Origin: Planctomycetales bacterium
GTDB lineage: Bacteria; Planctomycetota; Phycisphaerae; SM23-33
Direction of reading: 5' to 3'
Length of the DNA stretch: 15,867 nucleotides
Assembly (NCBI GenBank): GCA_030592655.1
Contig: JAUVIQ010000043.1
Span: forward strand, 1-15,867
The notes beneath the pieces were generated by a model. The model saw only the letters and a list, made by a program, of their open reading frames with translations, had not been told where the DNA came from and did no database searches. Positions 6,832 through 13,328 of the stretch are shown one piece after another (positions within the stretch are counted from its first letter, which is position 1; each line of letters opens with the position of its first letter). Both the position numbers and the translations under genes were made by a program.

Positions 6832-7755
6832 TCAGAAATCCAGTTTCTTTGGTGGTTTGTCGAGCCGGACGTATTTTTGTGAAATCCAGTCTTCCTGGAC
6901 TTTGAATATTCTGAACCCGTATCCTCGCAGATCCACGGGTCTGAACGTTCCGCCGACGGTGTAGATGGTGAAATCGCCGGTGCGGCATTCCCTGGTGATG
7001 TGGGTGTGCCCAGCCAATATTACGCGGACGCGATATTTTCGGGCAAGCGTCAGCAGACGTTTGCGGGCGGTCGGGTGCATGTTGGTCAGTTTGTGGCGTT
7101 CGTCCTCGGACCGCGTATAGGGCGGGACGTGCAGCAGGATGAAAACGTGCGTTCGCTTCCGGCTCCTCGCGCCGGTGAGGGCCTTTTCGAGCCAGGACCA
7201 CTGGGCCTTGACCTCCGCCCGGAAATCCGCGTCTATGGTTCTGAAGTAATATGTGTCGGTGCTGAGCGTCATGGAGTTAAGGCAGATGAAGTCGCAGTTA
7301 TTATACGTGAAGACGTAGTAGTCTTTGCCGAATCTCTCTCGCCAGGTCCGGAGTGTTTGGTGATCGCGGATGTCGTGGTTTCCGGGGATGAAGTGGACGG
7401 GAACCTCGAATTTCTCCAGGGACTTTTCGAGCGTGTCCATCATCTTTTCTTTAAGCCCGTGTGTCATGTCGCCGGGGATGAGGGCGAAGGCGGGTTTGAG
7501 CCGGTCAATCTGCCGTCGCTGCCGTTCGAATCGGCGCGTAGTACCCTTGGTGAATCCGACGTGCGGGTCGCCGGTGAATATAAAATAAAATGGCCTGAAT
7601 GTCTGCGGTCCCTGAGCCTTCATGGTCGTTGTCGTGATCATTGTCGAAGTCGGTATGAGTTTATTCGCATCGGTGGGCTTTTCGCAAGAGGCGAGCAGAA
7701 ACCAGACGAGAACCAGACTCGCCGCGAGAGGTAATTGTCTGGGAATATGATTCAT
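6832..7755 (-). CDS. Lipoprotein calcineurin-like metallophosphoesterase
   Basis: The 307-residue product starts with a hydrophobic signal (LPLAASLVLVWFLLASC) and a lipobox LASC with C24, so it should be a lipid-anchored periplasmic or outer-membrane protein. A Thr-rich linker (about 35-46) precedes the catalytic domain. All five dimetal phosphoesterase motifs are visible: GDPH (D63, H65), GD in GDMTHG (D96), GNHD (N126, H127), H209 in LLHVPP, and GHTH (H250, H252). The family hydrolyses phosphomonoesters or diesters; the substrate cannot be deduced. The ATG lies 13 nt after the coaC stop and the gene sits between the two halves of the coenzyme A enzyme pair. A periplasmic lipoprotein has no obvious link with cytosolic coenzyme A synthesis, so the position may be accidental or a past insertion. 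Confidence 0.88.
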   Translation of the reverse strand: MNHIPRQLPLAASLVLVWFLLASCEKPTDANKLIPTSTMITTTTMKAQGPQTFRPFYFIFTGDPHVGFTKGTTRRFERQRRQIDRLKPAFALIPGDMTHGLKEKMMDTLEKSLEKFEVPVHFIPGNHDIRDHQTLRTWRERFGKDYYVFTYNNCDFICLNSMTLSTDTYYFRTIDADFRAEVKAQWSWLEKALTGARSRKRTHVFILLHVPPYTRSEDERHKLTNMHPTARKRLLTLARKYRVRVILAGHTHITRECRTGDFTIYTVGGTFRPVDLRGYGFRIFKVQEDWISQKYVRLDKPPKKLDF

Positions 7756-7768
7756 CTGAAAGACAGTA

Positions 7769-8344
7769 TTACAATTTTTTTAGAAGTTTCTCTACTTCGA
7801 CGAGTATTTCGGCGGGTTCCGCCATTCTGCCTTTGCCGACAGCGCCGCAGGCAAGGTGTCCTTCATTTGGGCCGACGATATGGACACCGCGTTCGGCGAG
7901 TTTCCGGACGTTTTCCTGTGTAGCCGGCGCCAGCCACATCCGTGTATTCATTGCCGGTGCGATGAGTATCTCGCAGGCCTCCCACGCCGACAATGCCAGA
8001 GTCGAGACCAGGTCGTCGGCGATACCGACTGCCATTTTTGCGATTATGTCAGCGGTGGCGGGGGCGATGATCATTACATCGGCCCGCTCGGTCAGCGAAA
8101 GATGCTGCGGCTGGTAATTTTCGCCCGCCTGCCAGAGCGACGTGAACACTTCCCCGCCTGTAAGAGCCTGAAAGGTCAGCGGCGTGATGAATCGCCCAGC
8201 CGCCTCGGTCATTGCGACGGTAACGCCGGCACCGGCCTGGGTCAGTTTGCTCGCCAGGTCGGCGGACTTATAGCAGGCGATACCGCCGGTTACGCACAGC
8301 AGCACCTCGAAGCCTTCCAGCGAGTTTTTGTTTTCGCCGGTCAT
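7769..8344 (-). CDS. coaC: Phosphopantothenoylcysteine decarboxylase, stand-alone CoaC
   Basis: CoaC is a flavoprotein (HFCD family) that decarboxylates 4'-phosphopantothenoylcysteine to phosphopantetheine. The 191-residue product has the FMN-binding TGGIACYKS (19-27), the catalytic histidine in PQHLSL (H81), the IIAPATADIIAKMAVGIADD block (92-111), the PAMN motif (130-133) and the substrate-clamp cysteine C166 in ACGAVGKGRM. It ends at KLLKKL, where bifunctional CoaBC would continue into the ligase, so this is a full stand-alone enzyme rather than a broken one. A longer upstream frame exists but runs into rpoZ; ATG 8344 was chosen because GAGG lies 7-10 nt before it and it starts 17 nt after the rpoZ stop. 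The order gmk-rpoZ-coaC matches the common gmk-rpoZ-coaBC cluster. Confidence 0.92.
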   Translation of the reverse strand: MTGENKNSLEGFEVLLCVTGGIACYKSADLASKLTQAGAGVTVAMTEAAGRFITPLTFQALTGGEVFTSLWQAGENYQPQHLSLTERADVMIIAPATADIIAKMAVGIADDLVSTLALSAWEACEILIAPAMNTRMWLAPATQENVRKLAERGVHIVGPNEGHLACGAVGKGRMAEPAEILVEVEKLLKKL

Positions 8345-8361
8345 CGTGGAACCTCGGAAGT

Positions 8362-8610
8362 TTATTTCCTTTCGGGAATGCTGATGATCTTTTCCGGCAA
8401 GGGTACGTCGGAGTTGTCGTAGTCGATGGCGATCTTGTCGTCGAGGATTTCCTGGATGACTACTTCCATATCGGTCATGCCTTCGGTCCGTTCCACCAGC
8501 GGCCTGGAACCTTCGAGCAGTTCGCCCCAACGCTTCATGATCAGCGCGGCAAGTTTGAACCGCCCGCCTACCTTATAGACCAGATCGTCGCTTTTCAGTG
8601 CCTCAATCAT
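8362..8610 (-). CDS. rpoZ: DNA-directed RNA polymerase omega subunit
   Basis: Omega helps fold and assemble the beta-prime subunit of RNA polymerase. The 82-residue product matches the family core: GGRFKLAALIMKRWGELLEG (15-34) corresponds to the NRF-x-L-x3-A-x2-R block, PLVE follows (37-40), and MEVVIQEILDDKI (48-60) to the conserved helix that ends in E-I-x2-G-K-I. The C-terminal tail is acidic then basic and poorly conserved. Its ATG overlaps the gmk stop by 4 nt (ATGA), implying coupled translation. Sequence similarity of omega is low between phyla, so the call rests on the core pattern together with the gmk-rpoZ-coaC order. Confidence 0.88.
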   Translation of the reverse strand: MIEALKSDDLVYKVGGRFKLAALIMKRWGELLEGSRPLVERTEGMTDMEVVIQEILDDKIAIDYDNSDVPLPEKIISIPERK

Positions 8611-9176
8611 TTCTGTGTTTGCTCCTTGACGATACCAACTACCTGACGGGTCGCCCGGTCCAGGTCGTCGTTGACAATCATATGATTATATATCCCGCTT
8701 CCCGTAGCGACACACATTTCTTCCGTCGCCCGGGCGAATCTCCGTTCAATGTCCCGCTGTGATTCGGTTCCTCTGTCGGTCAGCCGCCGTTTCAGTTCGT
8801 CTTCATCGGGCGGGGCGATGAAAATAAATGTCGCTTCCGGCGACTTCTGATGCACCTGCCGGCTTCCTTCTATGTCGATTTCGAGGATGACGGTTTTGTC
8901 CGCCGACAACGCCTCGGCCACGGGTTTTTCCGGCGTACCGTAATAATCGCCGAAAATCTCCGCCCATTCCAGTAATTGTTCTTCGGCGATCATTTTTTCA
9001 AATGTCGGACGGTCCACGAAAAGATAGTTCTGCCCGTCGATTTCGTCGGGCCTGGGCTTTCGCGTAGTTGCCGATACGCTGAAAACAGCGCCCGTCCGCC
9101 GGAGCACCTCGCGGACAACTGTGCTCTTACCGACCCCGCTGGGGCCTGCAATTACAATTAAATGATCGATACTCAA
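8607..9176 (-). CDS. gmk: Guanylate kinase
   Basis: Gmk phosphorylates GMP to GDP with ATP. The 189-residue product has the P-loop GPSGVGKST (11-19), the GMP-binding SVSATTRKPRPDE (33-45) followed by DGQNYLFV, and ILEIDIEGSRQV (97-108) with the conserved acid pair. The lid-region sequence EDELKRRLTDRGTES and the late RFARATEEM block are also as expected. The start is TTG at 9174-9176, 14 nt after the yicC stop, with AGGGG 7 nt before it; no better in-frame ATG exists ahead of the P-loop. The stop overlaps rpoZ. The cluster yicC-gmk-rpoZ is widely conserved in bacteria. Confidence 0.95.
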   Translation of the reverse strand: MSIDHLIVIAGPSGVGKSTVVREVLRRTGAVFSVSATTRKPRPDEIDGQNYLFVDRPTFEKMIAEEQLLEWAEIFGDYYGTPEKPVAEALSADKTVILEIDIEGSRQVHQKSPEATFIFIAPPDEDELKRRLTDRGTESQRDIERRFARATEEMCVATGSGIYNHMIVNDDLDRATRQVVGIVKEQTQK

Positions 9177-9190
9177 TACCTCGCCCCTGT

Positions 9191-10075
9191 TTACTCCACG
9201 TTTTGGACTTGTTCCTTTATGCGGTCGATAGCGGTCTTTATTTCCACCACAGCTAACGTGATTTGACCGTCATTTGATTTTGATGCGATGGTGTTGGCTT
9301 CGCGCAGCATTTCCTGCGCGAGGAAATCGAGTTTTCGACCGGCCTGTTCGTTGTTCCCGACCACCTTGCGGAACTGCTCGATATGCCCGCCCAGGCGTGA
9401 AAGTTCCTCGGCGATGTCGCATCGCTCGGCGAAAATCGCCACCTCTCTGGCAAGGGTCTGTTCGTCGAGATTCAGTTCGGCCGACGCGATCAGTTCGGTT
9501 ACCCGGTGTTTCAGGCGTTCGTGGTATTCCTTGATGACCTGGTCGGTTCGTCCAGCCACGTCGGCGAGGTGTTTCTCGGTGATTTCGCACTGGGCGAGCA
9601 GGTCGTCGGCGATGACTTTTCCTTCGTCTGTCCGCATACCGATAAGGGCGTCGATGGTTTCGTCGGCGAGTTCGAGTATTTCCGATTTGGCTTTCTCGGA
9701 GAGGCTTTCCGCGCCGGGCGGTGTACAGACGCCCGGAAGCAGAAGCAGGGTGGCGAGGTCCACGTTGATATTCACGTCGATCTGGTCGGGTCTGATGATG
9801 TCGAGTTGTTCGATATACCGTTCTATGACGGGCATATTAATCTGTGGAGCCGCTTCGGACGACATAGCCGTCATTCTCATGGCGAACTGGACGCTTCCCC
9901 GATTGAGCCGGCTCCGAAGACGACGGTCAATCTCGACTTCCAGATGCGACCACAAATCCGGAAGGCGGATAATGGCCTTGAAATACCTACTGTTGACCGA
10001 GCGGATTTCGACGGAGTACCGAACGCCGTCGATCTCCCGGCTTTGGGCTCCGAAACCTGTCATTGATTTAATCAT
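9191..10075 (-). CDS. yicC: YicC/YloC family endoribonuclease
   Basis: YicC proteins are ring-forming endoribonucleases acting on small and messenger RNAs. The 294-residue product opens with the hallmark MIKSMTGFG and the EIRSVNSRYF block (23-32), with SHLEVEIDRRLRSRLNRGSV after it. The C-terminal DUF1732-type region ends with DIAEELSRLGGHIEQF, GRKLDFLAQEMLREANTIASK and the terminal helix with IDRIKEQVQNVE. ATG 10075 has AGGAGTC about 9 nt upstream. It lies 17 nt after secG and 14 nt before gmk. Full family length with no missing block. Given the hairpin-rich intergenic sequences in this operon, its RNase role is of interest, but no link is shown. Confidence 0.93.
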   Translation of the reverse strand: MIKSMTGFGAQSREIDGVRYSVEIRSVNSRYFKAIIRLPDLWSHLEVEIDRRLRSRLNRGSVQFAMRMTAMSSEAAPQINMPVIERYIEQLDIIRPDQIDVNINVDLATLLLLPGVCTPPGAESLSEKAKSEILELADETIDALIGMRTDEGKVIADDLLAQCEITEKHLADVAGRTDQVIKEYHERLKHRVTELIASAELNLDEQTLAREVAIFAERCDIAEELSRLGGHIEQFRKVVGNNEQAGRKLDFLAQEMLREANTIASKSNDGQITLAVVEIKTAIDRIKEQVQNVE

Positions 10076-10092
10076 ACGATTTGACTCCTGTG

Positions 10093-10671
10093 TTAGTTTG
10101 GCATTGTACTAACCGGGCCCGATGCCGGACCTGTGGTTGTCGCCGGATCGGATGTCGGCTTGGTTGTAGCCTGGGTGGTAGCGGTTATTACCGAAGGATG
10201 TATGTACACGCCGGTTCGCATGTCGCTGTCTTTCCACCCACGATAAAATGCGCGCGCCTTGAGCGTCGTTCCCGGTTCGATACGGACCGGCGCTTCATAT
10301 TTCCGTGATTTGCGTGTCGGTTCGCTACCGTCGATTGTATAGAAGATGTTCGCCTTTTGCGGGCTGCACGTAATCGTTACCCGTTTGGCCTTTTCGATGG
10401 GTTTTTCTGCGGGTGGATAGAATTTCGGCGTGGAAATCTTCACCATTTCGCCACGGAACAGTTTTGTTGTTCCTATCGCCAGTAGCAGGAATATGCCGAC
10501 CAGTACGATTGTTATCCATGTGAACACATCGCCGGTTCGCGTACCGAAGGCGGATTGTCCGCCGCCTCCGAGGAGACCGCCCAATCCGCCGCCACGTCCC
10601 TTCTGGAGCAGGACGATGATTACCAGAAGAATGCAAACAACAATAAACACTATCGCCCAAAACATATTCAT
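10093..10671 (-). CDS. secG: SecG with an added chitobiase C-terminal-type domain
   Basis: SecG is a small subunit of the SecYEG translocon. Residues 1-68 are a normal SecG: transmembrane helix about 4-22, the glycine-rich loop LLQKGRGGGLGGLLGGGG (21-38), SAFGTRTGDVFTWIT (40-54), and a second helix about 52-68. Ordinary SecG ends soon after, at roughly 75-120 residues; this one has 192. Residues about 96-157 match the pattern of the CHB_HEX_C (chitobiase/beta-hexosaminidase C-terminal) beta-sandwich: VTITCSPQKANIFYTIDGSE, PTRKSRKYEAP, then GTTLKARAFYRGWKDSD and GVY. A Thr/Pro-rich tail closes the protein. With the known SecG topology this domain would face the periplasm. GGAAAGG precedes ATG 10671. 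Its normal partner tpiA is separated by the inserted S23 gene. Confidence 0.88.
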   Translation of the reverse strand: MNMFWAIVFIVVCILLVIIVLLQKGRGGGLGGLLGGGGQSAFGTRTGDVFTWITIVLVGIFLLLAIGTTKLFRGEMVKISTPKFYPPAEKPIEKAKRVTITCSPQKANIFYTIDGSEPTRKSRKYEAPVRIEPGTTLKARAFYRGWKDSDMRTGVYIHPSVITATTQATTKPTSDPATTTGPASGPVSTMPN

Positions 10672-10683
10672 ATTTACCTTTCC

Positions 10684-11091
10684 TTATTCTATTGCGGATT
10701 GTGGATTGCGGATTGCGGATTTCCGTTTAGGAGACGTTCGTCTGCTTCCTCGGGCCGTGTTGATTGAGGAAACCACTATTGCAAGGATTTCATCTGCCTC
10801 TTTCATCAGGGAAGAGAGTTTTGTCTTTGTCATCAAATTTGCCGCTATCAGAAGTTCCATCCAGTAGAGGCTTTCGTCTGCTTCTTCTTCGACGATTCCC
10901 ATCTTTGCTATGAACTCTGCCTGTGAACGTGCACGACAGGCCGCACGATAGTTAGCGCCGACACTGGTGCCGGACCTGAGAAGTTGACGCCCGATTACGT
11001 CTGCGACTCGGCCTTTCGGCAACGCCTGAATAAGCCGAATAACCCGCAGGGCAAACTTTTTCGTACGCAGTTTCATTTCTTCAGGTGTCAA
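10684..11091 (-). CDS. Four-helix-bundle protein of the S23/23S-rRNA-IVS family
   Basis: The family is best known from reading frames inside intervening sequences of 23S rRNA genes (for example in Leptospira) and is structurally related to the Avd protein of diversity-generating retroelements; its biochemical role is unsettled. The core shows TKKFALRVIRLIQALP, IGRQLLRSGTSVGANYRAAC, ARSQAEFIAKMGIVEEEADE and SLYWMELLIAANL, which are strongly typical. TTG 11091 was chosen because AAGGAG stands 6 nt before it and the product then begins MTPEEMKLRTKKF, the usual start; an open frame continues upstream to TTG 11139 through the repeat. The last residues SAIRNPQSAIE are encoded by the left terminal repeat, and TAA lies 5 nt beyond it. 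About 135 residues in all. Confidence 0.88.
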   Translation of the reverse strand: MTPEEMKLRTKKFALRVIRLIQALPKGRVADVIGRQLLRSGTSVGANYRAACRARSQAEFIAKMGIVEEEADESLYWMELLIAANLMTKTKLSSLMKEADEILAIVVSSINTARGSRRTSPKRKSAIRNPQSAIE

Positions 11092-11140
11092 CGCTATCTC
11101 CTTCTTTTCAATCCGCAATCCACAATCCGCAATCCGCAAT
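10691..11140 (-). mobile_element. IVS-like cassette: S23 gene between 31-bp inverted repeats
   Basis: The arm 10691-10721 and the arm 11110-11140 are inverted copies of each other with 29 of 31 matches. Each consists of 7-bp words GCGGATT with one GTGGATT. The space between holds only the S23-family gene. The right arm touches the tpiA stop codon and the left arm ends 19 nt before the secG start, leaving both neighbours intact. Flanking TTATTCTATT (10684-10693) and TTATTTTATT (11140-11149) share 9 of 10 bases and might be a target duplication, though the sequence is simple and overlaps the arms. No transposase or reverse transcriptase is present. Calling it mobile is inference from architecture. 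Confidence 0.5.
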
Positions 11141-11904
11141 TATTTTATTCCTTCTAATACTATTCCCGCAAAGTCGTCTGCCTTCAGGCTTGCTCCGCCG
11201 ACCAGCGCCCCGTCAATGTCCGGGCAGTTCATCAATTCGGCGGCGTTGTCGGGTTTGACCGACCCGCCGTATTGTATCCGAATACCACCGGCTGTGGGCG
11301 TGTCATATATCTCGCCCAGCAGTGCGCGGATCATCGCGTGAACCTCCTGGGCCTGGTCGGGCGTAGCCGTTACGCCGGTCCCGATTGCCCAGACCGGCTC
11401 ATAGGCAATGGTTACTCCGCTAATGTCAGCCGACGATACTCCCTCCAGACCCAGACGAATCTGGCGGGACACCACGTCTATAGTCTCATTTGCCTGCCTC
11501 TGGGTCAACAACTCGCCGACACATAAAATAGGCATAATCCCGTCGCTGATACATTTGAGGACCTTGCGGTTTATCAGTTCGTCGGTTTCGCCGATAACGT
11601 GCCGACGCTCGCTATGCCCGCAAATGGCGTATGAACAGCCAACGTCCTTGAGCATTTCCGTAGAGACTTCTCCGGTATATGCCCCGCTGTCCTCGTAGAA
11701 TACATCCTGTGCGCCGAGGGCGATTTTCGAACCGCCCAAGGCCTCTTTGACGCCCGAAAGATATGGAAAAGGCGGGCAGACAGCCATATCGACCGTCTTG
11801 ACCGAGCCGATCTTCTCGACCAGCGCGCCGGCCAGGGCGGTCGCCTCGGACAAAGAGGTATTCATCTTCCAGTTACCGGCAATAAATAATTTCCCAGCCA
11901 TCAT
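11140..11904 (-). CDS. tpiA: Triose-phosphate isomerase
   Basis: TpiA interconverts dihydroxyacetone phosphate and glyceraldehyde 3-phosphate in glycolysis and gluconeogenesis. The 254-residue TIM barrel has normal length with all catalytic residues: GNWKMN (N11, K13), the electrophile H97 in ICGHSERR (94-101), and the base E169 in AYEPVWAIGTG (167-177). The phosphate-binding YGGSVKPDNA and GALVGGASL blocks are present near the end. ATG 11904 has AAAGGA a few nt upstream; a second ATG follows directly. The stop TAA abuts the right arm of the S23 cassette. A direct-repeat copy of the same word run lies upstream at 11920-11946, so the gene is bracketed by repeats. Confidence 0.97.
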   Translation of the reverse strand: MMAGKLFIAGNWKMNTSLSEATALAGALVEKIGSVKTVDMAVCPPFPYLSGVKEALGGSKIALGAQDVFYEDSGAYTGEVSTEMLKDVGCSYAICGHSERRHVIGETDELINRKVLKCISDGIMPILCVGELLTQRQANETIDVVSRQIRLGLEGVSSADISGVTIAYEPVWAIGTGVTATPDQAQEVHAMIRALLGEIYDTPTAGGIRIQYGGSVKPDNAAELMNCPDIDGALVGGASLKADDFAGIVLEGIK

Positions 11905-11919
11905 TATATCCTTTTTTTA

Positions 11920-11971
11920 CAATCCGCAATCCACAATCCTCAATCCCCACGGGACCGAGGGTCCGCAATTG
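11920..11971. repeat. Solo word-repeat copy between pheA and tpiA
   Basis: Positions 11921-11946 match the inner 26 bases of the cassette right arm (11110-11135) at 25 positions and in the same orientation. They are followed by a small hairpin, GGACC (11952-11956) and GGTCC (11960-11964) with a GAG loop, and by GCAATTG just before the pheA stop. The element fills the whole 67-nt gap apart from the tpiA ribosome binding site. Confidence 0.7.
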
Positions 11972-13075
11972 TTAAACAGGTTCGGTTGCTTTCGGAAAAC
12001 TCCCCAGGACGTGCAGTTCCAGGCAGTGTTTGCGTGTTTCCTCGACGGCCTCTTTTACATTCGCGTTCTCGATATGTCCTTCGCAGTCGATGAAGAAGTA
12101 ATACTCCCAGTTTCGCCGCTTGCTGGGGCGGGTATCGATGTTTGTCATGTTCACGCCATACTTGCCAAGTACGTTTAGCACGTCCACCAGCGCGCCGGCC
12201 TTGTGTGCGGTGGTGAACATCAGGGCGGTCTTGTCGTTTCCGGTCGGTTTAGGTCGTCCTGTACCGATAACGAAGAACCGCGTCGTGTTGGCTGCGTGGT
12301 CTTCAATATCGGCGAAGACGATCTTTAACCCGTACAGTTCCGCCGCCAGCGCCGAACCGATGGCCGCAAGCCCGTGCTGCTGAACGGCCATTTCAGCAGC
12401 CCTGGCCGACGACGGAGCCGGAACCAGGTCAACCTTGTTGAACGACCTGCTCAGCCAGTTTCGGCACTGCGCGAAGACTTCCGGTCTGGAGGCTATTTGG
12501 GTGATTTCGTCGGGTCCGCAGTTGGCCAGAAGGTTGTGATGGATTGCGATGAGAACCTCCGCCACGATATGCACGTTGCTGTGGCTGAAGGCGTCCATCG
12601 TGTCCATTACTCCGCCCCCGACGCTGTTTTCAATCGGTACGAGTCCGAGATTGATGTGCCCGCGGTCGGCTTCCTCGAAGACCGCCCGGATGTCCGTCAG
12701 CGGGATATATTCAATCGACGCGCCGAATTTCCGCATGGCTGCCATGTGCGAGAAACTACCCTCAGGACCAAGGTATCCCACCCGCAAAGGCTGCTCCAAC
12801 GCGAACGACCCGCTCATCATTTCACGATAAATTGCCTGGAGCGTTCGCTGGGGAAGCGGGCCTTTGTTCAGGTTCGCTATTTTTTCCAGGACGGCTTGTT
12901 CACGATCAGGCGCGTAAATCTGCGCGCCGCTGTCGCGCTTTATCTTCCCGACCTGCACAACAACTTCAGCCCGGGCGTTCAGCAACTCGACGATCCGACG
13001 ATCCAGATCATCTATCTGATCCCGCAATGCTTCCAGATCAGGCATATCCGCATTGTTACCGTTCGTTTTTACCAC
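11972..13075 (-). CDS. pheA: Bifunctional chorismate mutase/prephenate dehydratase (P-protein)
   Basis: PheA converts chorismate through prephenate to phenylpyruvate, committing carbon to phenylalanine. Three domains are visible in the 367-residue product. Chorismate mutase covers about 11-93 with LEALRDQIDDLDRRIVELLN (14-33). Prephenate dehydratase covers about 97-272 with GYLGPEGSFSH (100-110), VPIENSVGGGV (146-156) and the catalytic TRF (265-267). The ACT regulatory domain covers about 281-360 with the GALVDVL phenylalanine-site motif (294-300) and DTRPSKRR (314-321), so feedback inhibition by phenylalanine is likely. The start shown is GTG 13075, with AGGA nearby, and lies in the edge of a repeat; ATG at 13045 would remove 10 residues and begins just where homologues usually do. 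Either start leaves all domains intact. Confidence 0.95.
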   Translation of the reverse strand: MVKTNGNNADMPDLEALRDQIDDLDRRIVELLNARAEVVVQVGKIKRDSGAQIYAPDREQAVLEKIANLNKGPLPQRTLQAIYREMMSGSFALEQPLRVGYLGPEGSFSHMAAMRKFGASIEYIPLTDIRAVFEEADRGHINLGLVPIENSVGGGVMDTMDAFSHSNVHIVAEVLIAIHHNLLANCGPDEITQIASRPEVFAQCRNWLSRSFNKVDLVPAPSSARAAEMAVQQHGLAAIGSALAAELYGLKIVFADIEDHAANTTRFFVIGTGRPKPTGNDKTALMFTTAHKAGALVDVLNVLGKYGVNMTNIDTRPSKRRNWEYYFFIDCEGHIENANVKEAVEETRKHCLELHVLGSFPKATEPV

Positions 13076-13084
13076 GAATTCCTA

Positions 13085-13190
13085 TCCACGAATTACACTA
13101 ATTGACACAAATTACACTAATGAACACGAATTCAAAAAAAAGGAAAAAAGACAATTCGTGAAATTCGTGTCAATTCGTGTAATTCGTGGA
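13085..13190. repeat. Inverted word repeat with 37-bp arms in the divergent region
   Basis: Positions 13085-13121 pair with 13154-13190 (33 of 37 matches; loop 32 nt). The words are variants of CACGAATTACA and CACGAATTGA. It stands between the divergent starts of pheA and the oxidoreductase, which is not a terminator position for either gene. Most of it would be in the 5' leader of pheA if the promoter suggested at 13194-13222 is used. Confidence 0.85.
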
Positions 13191-13193
13191 ACA

Positions 13194-13222
13194 TATTTAC
13201 TCGCATAAGGTGCAATGGTCAA
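13194..13222 (-). promoter_or_regulatory. Possible pheA promoter
   Basis: On the minus strand TTGACC (13217-13222) is followed after 17 nt by TAAATA (13194-13199). The -35 is good and the -10 is weak (3 of 6). Transcription would begin near 13187, at the outer edge of the 37-bp inverted repeat, giving pheA a strongly folded leader. Confidence 0.3.
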
Positions 13223-13235
13223 GATGTTTTGGTGC

Positions 13236-13265
13236 TTGACCGGGCTGATTGAGGCGGCGTAGAAT
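13236..13265 (+). promoter_or_regulatory. Promoter of the Gfo/Idh/MocA gene
   Basis: TTGACC (13236-13241) and TAGAAT (13260-13265) are separated by 18 nt, each one base from consensus. Transcription would begin near 13272, about 57 nt ahead of the ATG at 13329. Confidence 0.5.
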
Positions 13266-13328
13266 CCCGACCCGTTAGAGGTGTGTTTATTCGGCTTTGT
13301 TGAAATGGGAACAGAAAGGAATATCGGA

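Noticed and set aside
10684..11140. Diversity-generating retroelement suggested by the Avd-like fold
   Set aside because: There is no reverse transcriptase and no template/variable repeat pair with adenine-biased differences in the window; the protein is closer in pattern to the S23/IVS group.
11903..11908. TATAAT on the minus strand at the tpiA start
   Set aside because: It overlaps the start codon itself, so a transcript from it would begin inside the gene; more likely it is just the AT-rich ribosome-site spacer.
12374..13105. 243-codon plus-strand frame opposite pheA
   Set aside because: Antisense shadow of all three PheA domains, with its end reading through the repeat.
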